Of a stretch of DNA of 64,000 nt, positions 40,156 to 46,130 are shown in pieces. The notes below the pieces were generated by a model, which saw only the letters and a list, made by a program, of their open reading frames with translations, was not told where the DNA came from and did not search any database. Numbering within the stretch: position 1 is the stretch's first letter; every line of letters begins with the position of its first letter. Origin of the DNA: Symbiodinium natans (taxonomy: Eukaryota; Sar; Dinophyceae; Suessiales; Symbiodiniaceae); NCBI GenBank assembly GCA_905221605.1, contig CAJNDS010002237.1, positions 497,167-561,166 on the forward strand, written 5' to 3'. A program made the translations under genes and the position numbers.

Positions 40156-42765
40156 ATGATAAATCAAACAATGAGTTTAGACGGGACAACAACTATTTAC
40201 GCTAATGATTTTATAAAAGTCTATGAAACAGGAACATCAACCATTGAACAAGACTTCGCAACAAAAACAGAATTAACAAACATAAACACAGCGAACGCAT
40301 CAAGCATTCAAGCAAACACAGATGCTATTGATATTTTGAATACCAAACAGCTTCAAAATTTTAATAATATTAATGCTATTAATACTGATTTAACTAATAA
40401 TTACCAAACAAACACAGTTTTAAGTAGCAACTTTTACACTAAAACGGAGGTAGATACAGCATTTACTAACTATTATACATCAACACAAATAGATACAAAT
40501 TTATCTACTAATTATCAAACTAACGCACAATTAGGGGTTAATTACTATAATAAAAGTGAGGTTGATACAACATTTTCAAATTATTATACTATAACACAAA
40601 CACAAGCAAATTATTATGATAAAACCTATATTGACGCTAATATTGGTGGAGATGGTTACACCACTGCTGAAGTGGATAATTTACTCGCTTTACGAGTTCC
40701 ATTAAGTGACTTCACAAACCGATTTAGTGCTAATCCCATTATTGATTGTAGCGCCCCTACAGTTATTCATAGCGGTTTAACATTAAACAACTCAACTATT
40801 AATATATCGCCAGTAGCAGGATTATTATTTAGCAATCAAACAGGTGGAGGTGACAAAGTCTTAGCGGAGTTTAAAAATGCTACGAGTTACATAACTTTAC
40901 AAGGTGATAAAATATTTTGTAACAATACATCAGACGACACTATTAAACAATTAGATTTAACCAATAACAACGCAGGTTATAAAATGAGTGGTAAAATAGC
41001 AGTGCCAACAGGTGGTTTAGTAGTAGAAAATACAACAGATGGTAATTTATCATTTACAGTTAGAAATACTGATAATTATATTACTTTCAATAATGATAGT
41101 ATTGATTGTTATAATTCCGTCGGTGATACAGGTAGAATATTAAATTTAAATAATAATGCTAATGAATATGTTAAAACGCATTCAATATTAGTAGATACAG
41201 GAGCAAATACATTAACAGGAGGTTATACATTAGATGTTGTTGATAGTGCTATTATTAGACAAAATTTAAGAGTTAGTGGGAATATAGAAGTATTAGATGC
41301 TAATACAGTATTAGATAGATATGTAAATGCCACGAAAGTTAATACATCGTTAGACGTTAGAACAGACCAAGAAGAAATAAGGTTAGTGTTAGGTAGTGCG
41401 TCGGATGGTGATACTAATACATATTTAGAATGTAATAATAATACAGGAGCAACAGTATTACATCAAGCAACAACATTTAAAGATAATATAACAATGGAAG
41501 GAACCAGAGCTACCATAGCAGACAATAGCGGATTTGAATTTTATAAAGCAACTACTGACGGCAGTAATGTTTTTACAGTTGCTAACGATAGTGGAAAAAT
41601 AAGATTTAAAAGTGTTGGTATTGATGCTTATAATGCTAATGATACATCACAACAATTATTATTAAATACGAATTCTAATAATGCCGTGCGATGCGTTAAA
41701 CTTGGTATTGGTGTTAATGCTACTACTGATGCCTTAAATATAGCGGGAGGGAATTCTAATTTTGGTTCTACAGCAAGATTTAACGCTGCTACTACTTTTA
41801 ATAATGATATATTAATATGGTCTAATGGAAGAATATTTCAACGAGCAGACGCTAATAATTCATTAAATGTTATATCAACAGAAGAGATAAATTTTTCATT
41901 ACAGTCAAATAGAACAACCGACCCGACTACTGGCACTATTGCTTTACAATTAAATGACACTAACGGAATTACATTAAATAGAGCCGTTACGAATAACCTC
42001 ACTTTTAACAGCATTGGTAATATCGTTGGTGAAGCTGATGTAATTAGTTGGGGTAAGTTTAAGTTACAGAACAGTGGTGAAATTAGGGAAGTATTAGATA
42101 CTCAGTATAAGATGTATGTAAGAAACGGCGATAGTTTAGGTGAATTGAATTTAACAATAGGTTTAGAAAGTAGCACACCAGAAATTCAATTAACCGATGG
42201 TAAAGTTAAAATGAATAATTTAGAAATAACACAGGAAACAATAAGCACCATAGACCAGATACAATTTTTAAATACTGACGCAGGAGGCGAATATTATTTC
42301 TATTTTGGTAGCGTCGGAGCAGGTAATGAAGTTTTAGAAATAACGCCCAGTGGAGTTTATATTGATGGAACTTTTGGATATTCATCTGATGTTTCATTAA
42401 AAGAAAATATTAAGGAAGTAAATAGTAAAAAATGTTATGAAATAATCAAATATGTTAAACCTAAAACATTTAATTTTACTCATTTAACTGAAGAGAAAAA
42501 TAAAATTAATCATATCGGGTATATTGCTCAGGACGTTCAGAGTGTAATACCGAAAGAATGGGATGGCATTATAACTACAGATAATAAAGGTCATAAGCGA
42601 TTAGATTATTGTAAAACAGCAGTAATAACACACGGCGCTTTACAGCACTTAATAGGGGAGTATGAAGAGTTAAAAGATTTGGTTAAAACAATGAAAAAAG
42701 AAATGGCAACAATGAAGGGAGAACTAACGAAATTAAAAAAGAAAATTAAAGATGATGATGATTAA
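40156..42765 (+). CDS. Fibre protein with S74 self-cleaving chaperone end
   Basis: 869 residues, probable receptor-binding fibre of the virion. The N-terminal 180 residues carry tail-fibre-style repeats (FYTKTEVDTAF, YYNKSEVDTTF, YYDKTYID), followed by a long Asn/Thr-rich beta-structured shaft. From about 740 lies a peptidase S74 intramolecular chaperone: YSSDVSLKENI places the candidate Ser-Lys dyad at S744 and K749, the 5-residue spacing used by endosialidase-type chaperones, with FNF and HIGYIAQDVQSVIP downstream. A C-terminal coiled coil (LKDLVKTMKKEMATMKGEL) would drive trimerisation. Such domains cleave themselves off after folding the trimeric shaft. TCTAA precedes the gene. Ends in TAA. 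Confidence 0.88.
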   Translation: MINQTMSLDGTTTIYANDFIKVYETGTSTIEQDFATKTELTNINTANASSIQANTDAIDILNTKQLQNFNNINAINTDLTNNYQTNTVLSSNFYTKTEVDTAFTNYYTSTQIDTNLSTNYQTNAQLGVNYYNKSEVDTTFSNYYTITQTQANYYDKTYIDANIGGDGYTTAEVDNLLALRVPLSDFTNRFSANPIIDCSAPTVIHSGLTLNNSTINISPVAGLLFSNQTGGGDKVLAEFKNATSYITLQGDKIFCNNTSDDTIKQLDLTNNNAGYKMSGKIAVPTGGLVVENTTDGNLSFTVRNTDNYITFNNDSIDCYNSVGDTGRILNLNNNANEYVKTHSILVDTGANTLTGGYTLDVVDSAIIRQNLRVSGNIEVLDANTVLDRYVNATKVNTSLDVRTDQEEIRLVLGSASDGDTNTYLECNNNTGATVLHQATTFKDNITMEGTRATIADNSGFEFYKATTDGSNVFTVANDSGKIRFKSVGIDAYNANDTSQQLLLNTNSNNAVRCVKLGIGVNATTDALNIAGGNSNFGSTARFNAATTFNNDILIWSNGRIFQRADANNSLNVISTEEINFSLQSNRTTDPTTGTIALQLNDTNGITLNRAVTNNLTFNSIGNIVGEADVISWGKFKLQNSGEIREVLDTQYKMYVRNGDSLGELNLTIGLESSTPEIQLTDGKVKMNNLEITQETISTIDQIQFLNTDAGGEYYFYFGSVGAGNEVLEITPSGVYIDGTFGYSSDVSLKENIKEVNSKKCYEIIKYVKPKTFNFTHLTEEKNKINHIGYIAQDVQSVIPKEWDGIITTDNKGHKRLDYCKTAVITHGALQHLIGEYEELKDLVKTMKKEMATMKGELTKLKKKIKDDDD

Positions 42766-42782
42766 TAATTATGTATATTAAT
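42761..42782 (+). terminator. Hairpin after the fibre gene
   Basis: ATTAATA (42761-42767) pairs with TATTAAT (42776-42782) across an 8-nt loop, overlapping the fibre stop codon. A short stem in very AT-rich DNA, so moderate support. Confidence 0.4.
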
Positions 42783-42787
42783 ATATA

Positions 42788-42997
42788 ATGCCATCGTTAG
42801 ACGAGCAAATTAACCAAAAACTAGATGAGCAGTTACAAAGGGTAAAGAACGACTTAATCACCTTCAACTCCATTCAAAACATCATAGAAAAGACGGAAGC
42901 ATTGGAAAAAGAAGTGGAAGAACTTAAGAACAAAAACAAATGTAGTAATAATGGTAAGTGTATGCCTTGTAACTTATGCTCATTTAGTTTATTTTAA
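42788..42997 (+). CDS. Small coiled-coil, Cys-tailed protein
   Basis: 69 residues. A predicted coiled coil (KLDEQLQRVKNDLITFNSIQ, then EALEKEVEELKNK) ends in a Cys-rich tail (CSNNGKCMPCNLC). Not recognised. It follows the fibre gene by 22 nt on the same strand; the coiled coil might pair with that of the fibre, which is inference. ATATATA directly precedes the ATG. Ends in TAA. Confidence 0.65.
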   Translation: MPSLDEQINQKLDEQLQRVKNDLITFNSIQNIIEKTEALEKEVEELKNKNKCSNNGKCMPCNLCSFSLF

Positions 42998-43002
42998 TGA
43001 TA

Positions 43003-43032
43003 ATTAATAATATATTTGATTATATTATTAAT
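43003..43032. terminator. 11-bp hairpin between convergent genes
   Basis: ATTAATAATAT (43003-43013) pairs perfectly with ATATTATTAAT (43022-43032) across an 8-nt loop. It lies between the end of the coiled-coil gene and the end of the ATPase gene on the other strand, overlapping the ATPase stop. Confidence 0.65.
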
Positions 43033-43790
43033 CATCCGAAACTTCAAAGCGTTGTTCAAAATTAATGTAAAACATCTTATTAACATCCTTGGCGTTGGTG
43101 TTTATGTAGAAAAAAGAGTAAGGGGCATAATTCACCGCTTGTTGATACATCTGATACAGCGAGTTCTTATCCACTAACGCCGAGTTTTCATCTAAAAAGC
43201 TATTTACTTCATTCATATTCTTTAGTCTGAAGATAAACAATGCCGAAGCGTTTAACCTAATTATTGGTGCTAATACATTGTATTTCTGCGTGGATAGAAT
43301 ACATGAGATGGCGTTATGTCGCCCGCGCGTGAATAACCCATGTAATAAACTAGAGTATCTAACAAATTTGGGGTCGTCTGCGAAATCGTCAATAATTATA
43401 AGTATGCTAAATAAATCCTTTTGTTTGTTTTTCTTTTGAAAATCAATGACTTTATGCTGAGTGTCTATTATCTTCTTCAATGCTATTGGGTCATAGTCTT
43501 CATAATATACCTGTTCCTTTTCAGTATCCACCTTCATAACATCGCTTATATATTTCTTAACTGCCGTCCAAGTGTCATCAACATGAACGCTAGGTGAAAA
43601 TATGTATATTCTTTCAAATGAACCTCGGTAGATTTTCAATATCAGATTTTGAATGAGCACCGTCTTTCCTCCAGTTGAAGAAGCGACGCATAGCATCCTA
43701 GCAGGTAAGTTAGGCATCATTTCGTATTTGCTGTTTTTATTATTTATATTCGGGTATGTCTATCGGTTTAACTATTGGTATATCGCTCAT
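43028..43790 (-). CDS. FtsK/HerA-type packaging ATPase with a +1 shift near the start
   Basis: Pumps the genome into the capsid. The ATPase frame from the internal ATG at 43720 gives 230 residues: a Walker A with an unusual first residue (ASSTGGKT, 13-20), FSPSVHVDDTW, a Walker B ending IIIDD (111-112), TRGRHNAIS, the sensor Gln STQ and IIRLNAS. A second ATG at 43790 opens a frame of 16 codons (MSDIPIVKPIDIPEYK) that stops at AAA-TAA (43740-43745). Skipping one base there joins it to seven codons (NKNSKYE) just before 43720, giving about 253 residues and an N-terminus typical of PLV ATPases. The upstream ATG also has a TCTAA motif 9 nt before it. Programmed +1 shift, mutation or sequence error are all possible. 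Confidence 0.88.
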
Positions 43791-43799
43791 TATTAATAA

Positions 43800-43804
43800 T
43801 TAGA
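43800..43804 (-). promoter_or_regulatory. TCTAA late-promoter-like motif (ATPase)
   Basis: TTCTAATTA, 9 nt before the upstream ATG at 43790, which supports that ATG as the true start rather than 43720. Confidence 0.55.
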
Positions 43805-43826
43805 AATTATATGATTTAAATATATA

Positions 43827-43988
43827 ATGAATACGAAGTATGATACTTATATTGAAACCATAAACGGTTTAGAAGTAATAGAACAACAGGTAATAACCGA
43901 TAATAAAATTAAACGATGTTGCTATTTGTCATTAGAGTTTGTAAAATCAGTCATTATTTGTTTGAAAAATAGTAAGAAATCTAAATAA
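43827..43988 (+). CDS. Small 53-residue protein, unknown
   Basis: Short frame starting MNTKYDTYIETINGLEVIE and ending in a Cys/Leu-rich, Lys-tailed segment. Not recognised. Divergent from the ATPase gene, with ATATATA directly before the ATG as in neighbouring genes. Ends in TAA. Only its setting and the tight gene packing support it. Confidence 0.5.
   Translation: MNTKYDTYIETINGLEVIEQQVITDNKIKRCCYLSLEFVKSVIICLKNSKKSK
43980..43984 (+). promoter_or_regulatory. TCTAA late-promoter-like motif
   Basis: ATCTAAATA at the end of the 53-residue frame, 9 nt before the ATG at 43994. Confidence 0.5.
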
Positions 43989-43993
43989 TATAA

Positions 43994-44390
43994 ATGAGTG
44001 ATAAAGAAAATGTCGAACAAAAAGAAGGAGGTTTAAGTGTTAATAAAGATGGTATAAATTGTTTATTTTGTAGATGTAAAAGAAATACATATCATAAGGA
44101 AACAAAAACAACAACAGAAGATAATAAAGTTATTGTTAATGTTGTAGAAGATAGAAGCAGTTTTTAAAATTGGAAAGGGTAGAAATGTATCTCCCGATGA
44201 TGGAATATTTAAACCAGACAAATCACCACAAATAGGAGGCGTTGAACTTTGTAGCACAGGGTGGAGTCAAAATCGGAAAATCACACCAGAAGAATGTGAG
44301 GAACGGCTTGATAAACTTGAAGAAGATGTAGAAGATGTTAAGAAAGATGTTGAACAATTGAAATTTCAAGGTCTTCATTTACTGGATTAA
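43994..44390 (+). CDS. Cys-rich/coiled-coil protein needing a +1 shift
   Basis: The ATG frame encodes 57 residues with a compact Cys cluster (NCLFCRCKRNTYH) and stops at TTT-TAA (44165-44167). The +1 frame is open directly across this point and continues for 74 codons from 44166 to TAA at 44390, without any early ATG of its own. It encodes GGVELCSTGW and a coiled coil (ERLDKLEEDVEDVKKDVEQL). Joined by a one-base skip in the T5 run, the product would be about 130 residues. Function unknown. Confidence 0.55.
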
Positions 44391-44408
44391 TATATATGTA
44401 ATAATAAT

Positions 44409-44606
44409 ATGGATTGTTTGTGTTTGAAGAAAGAGAAGAAAGAAACCACGAGTGCTTGGTTAATTGAAAGAAGAAAGATAAGAATGTATAATACTAGGTT
44501 AAGTGCTATAATAGATGAACTGGAGGATTATCAACATTTAAGTCAGTATAAGAAACGATTTAAATTGTTGTTTGAATTTTATCAATTACATGAATTGTTA
44601 AAATAA
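44409..44606 (+). CDS. Small 65-residue protein, unknown
   Basis: MDCLCLKKEKKETTSAWLIE... with a helical middle (LSAIIDELEDYQHLSQYKKR). Not recognised. It follows the preceding gene by 18 nt in the same orientation. Ends in TAA. Confidence 0.55.
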   Translation: MDCLCLKKEKKETTSAWLIERRKIRMYNTRLSAIIDELEDYQHLSQYKKRFKLLFEFYQLHELLK

Positions 44607-44853
44607 TTGCTTAAAGATATGGTTGTTTATATTGTGACAGTTGTATAGTGCCATAAGACCCAGACATCATTTCTTCACCCCCGTGTGTTTCACCATACCA
44701 TAAGCATATCAAAAGAGTGTGGTAATGGTTAATTAGTTTGGAGTTTGCGCCCTATTGCCCATTGCTCGTTCAAATGTTCTAATATTAATTAAAATATTAG
44801 AAGATTTTTTCGGTCTAACCATGCCTAAAGACTAGACTTTTTAATATAGTAAG
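44607..44853. other. Intergenic spacer
   Basis: 247 bp without a gene; less AT-rich than other spacers around 44640-44760. It ends with a hairpin and a GTCTAAC word 35 nt before the next ATG. A small non-coding RNA is possible but not supported. Confidence 0.4.
44779..44800. terminator. 8-bp hairpin followed by a T run
   Basis: CTAATATT (44779-44786) pairs with AATATTAG (44793-44800) over a 6-nt loop; AAGATTTTTT follows. It could end the transcript of the small genes upstream. Confidence 0.5.
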
Positions 44854-45438
44854 ATGGAGAAGCGAGTGTGTAAATCGTGCTGTGCTACAAAGGATGACGA
44901 AGAGTTTGACGGCTTTAAGACTTGTAATAGGTGCCGTGAAGCGAAAAGAAAATGCTACAAGAAAAACCAGAAGGAATATAACCAAGCGAGAAGAGAGGAG
45001 AGGGCAAAAGGGAGCCAATTATGTGAAGAATGCGGACACAAAATAAAAAACGAAAACTGGGATGCCCATTTCCATTATGCGTTACATCCGAACTCAGAAC
45101 TAAATGTATTGATGAAAGGTTATTTAACTAAATTAGGTAATTTAAGGAAAGAAGGCAAACTAAACGACGAATTACAAGCAGAGATTAAGGCAGAATACGA
45201 AAAGCAGAAAAGGGAAATACGCAAACGATTAAACGAACAATTTCCTAATAAATTTGTTGATGAAGAGGAAACACCAGAACCGCAACCCGAACCCGAGAAA
45301 CCTAAGCCCGATATAGATAAAGTGTTTAATCATGTCCATCAGTTGTTATTTAATGACGAGTTTCTAGAAGATTACTTTATGTTATTTGGTAAGCGTAAGG
45401 ATAGGATAATTATTGAAATTCCAGTTGATAAGTCATAA
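44854..45438 (+). CDS. Zinc-finger protein next to the right terminal repeat
   Basis: 194 residues with two Cys/His modules: C6/C9/C24/C27 (CKSCCATKDDEEFDGFKTCNRC) and C57/C60/H74/H78 (CEECGHKIKNENWDAHFH). A basic segment lies between them, then a helical Lys/Glu-rich stretch, a Glu/Pro linker and a C-terminal block (DYFMLFGKRKDRIIIEIPVD). The first module resembles small zinc fingers found in several large DNA viruses; family not named. Possible regulator. Ends in TAA, directly before a long hairpin. Confidence 0.78.
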   Translation: MEKRVCKSCCATKDDEEFDGFKTCNRCREAKRKCYKKNQKEYNQARREERAKGSQLCEECGHKIKNENWDAHFHYALHPNSELNVLMKGYLTKLGNLRKEGKLNDELQAEIKAEYEKQKREIRKRLNEQFPNKFVDEEETPEPQPEPEKPKPDIDKVFNHVHQLLFNDEFLEDYFMLFGKRKDRIIIEIPVDKS

Positions 45439-45440
45439 GT

Positions 45441-45488
45441 ATAATGTAGTTACAATCCTTAAGTTGTTACAGATTATAACTATATTAT
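45441..45488 (+). terminator. 17-bp hairpin after the last gene
   Basis: 45441-45457 pairs with 45472-45488 with one G-U pair and one mismatch across a 14-nt loop. It starts 3 nt after the stop codon of the zinc-finger gene and ends 6 bp before the right terminal repeat. Confidence 0.65.
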
Positions 45489-45493
45489 GATTT

Positions 45494-45796
45494 TACCTTA
45501 TCCCTAAACCTTATTCCTATTATAGATATTTTATTAGAGAATACCATTTCCATTTTCTAAGGTTGGGGATTTCGGGTTGGGCATATGGGTTTTTCTATGG
45601 GGGTATTGGTGTATGGGGTTTAGAGTGGGATTTTTCTATGTGGTGGTGTATGGGTCTTCTAATGGTTCTATCATATGGGTCTTACTATGGGTCTTTTGGT
45701 GAGTTTAGGGTTGAGGTATAGGTTGTTATGGTTTTGGTCTTCGGGTGGCCTAGGGGGGTGGGCATGGTTAGAAAATGGAAATGGTATCCACTAACT
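45494..45796 (-). repeat. Right terminal inverted repeat, 303 bp
   Basis: Exact reverse complement of 24299-24601 over all 303 bp in my comparison; ends CCACTAACT. It carries the same internal 20-bp inverted repeat. Confidence 0.97.
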
Positions 45797-45801
45797 GAAA
45801 G
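45797..45801. repeat. Right target-site duplication (GAAAG)
   Basis: Directly abuts the right terminal repeat and matches 24294-24298. Confidence 0.9.
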
Positions 45802-46130
45802 GGGATCTATGCCCGATATCCCCACCTTTGCAGCTGTTCCTCATACGTGCGTTCACTGCCTACCACTGCCTGCAGATCGGAGAGATGGGAGCTCCTGAAG
45901 TCGCGGCACAAGAGGCAGTTGGAGCATGCACAGCCCCGTGCCGGATGGCTCCCCAGCCGTGAAGAAGCTTTCTTGACGGACAGATGCGCAGGTTGAGGCA
46001 GCTTCTCGCAAGCTCTTTGCTGGGATGTGCCAACATCTTGGCTCAAACGAAAAGGGATCTATGCCGGTTGTCCTTACCTTGGCAGTTCTTCCTCCTACCT
46101 GTGGTCGCAGCCTACTGCCTACTGCCCACA
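45798..46130. repeat. Direct repeat carrying a paralogue of the insertion site
   Basis: About 80 bp after the element (AAGGGGATCTATGCC..., to CTGCCTGCAG) is repeated in diverged form at 46050-46130 (AAAGGGATCTATGCC...). Upstream of that second copy stands GCTCAAACGAAAAGG at 46041, while GCTCAAAC also occurs at 24278-24285, just left of the element. The second copy therefore resembles an unoccupied version of the target. Confidence 0.65.

Larger units (their letters stand above)
24299..45796. mobile_element. Integrated Polinton-like virus, complete, 21.5 kb
   Basis: AT-rich element bounded by identical 303-bp inverted repeats and 5-bp target-site duplications. It encodes a DDE integrase, a polymerase-helicase, a double-jelly-roll major capsid protein, a penton-type protein, an FtsK/HerA packaging ATPase, a fibre, a lipase-like protein and two GIY-YIG nucleases. 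Capsid plus integrase plus terminal repeats is the signature of the Polinton/virophage/PLV supergroup. No adenain-type maturation protease was recognised, which favours PLV over classical Polinton or virophage. Core genes are intact apart from two +1 shifts and one TAG, so the copy may be functional. Confidence 0.95.

Noticed and set aside
46035-46055. TTGGCTCAA, resembling the end of the dinoflagellate spliced leader
   Set aside because: Only nine matching bases and no coding sequence after it; chance is sufficient, although it would fit the suspected host.
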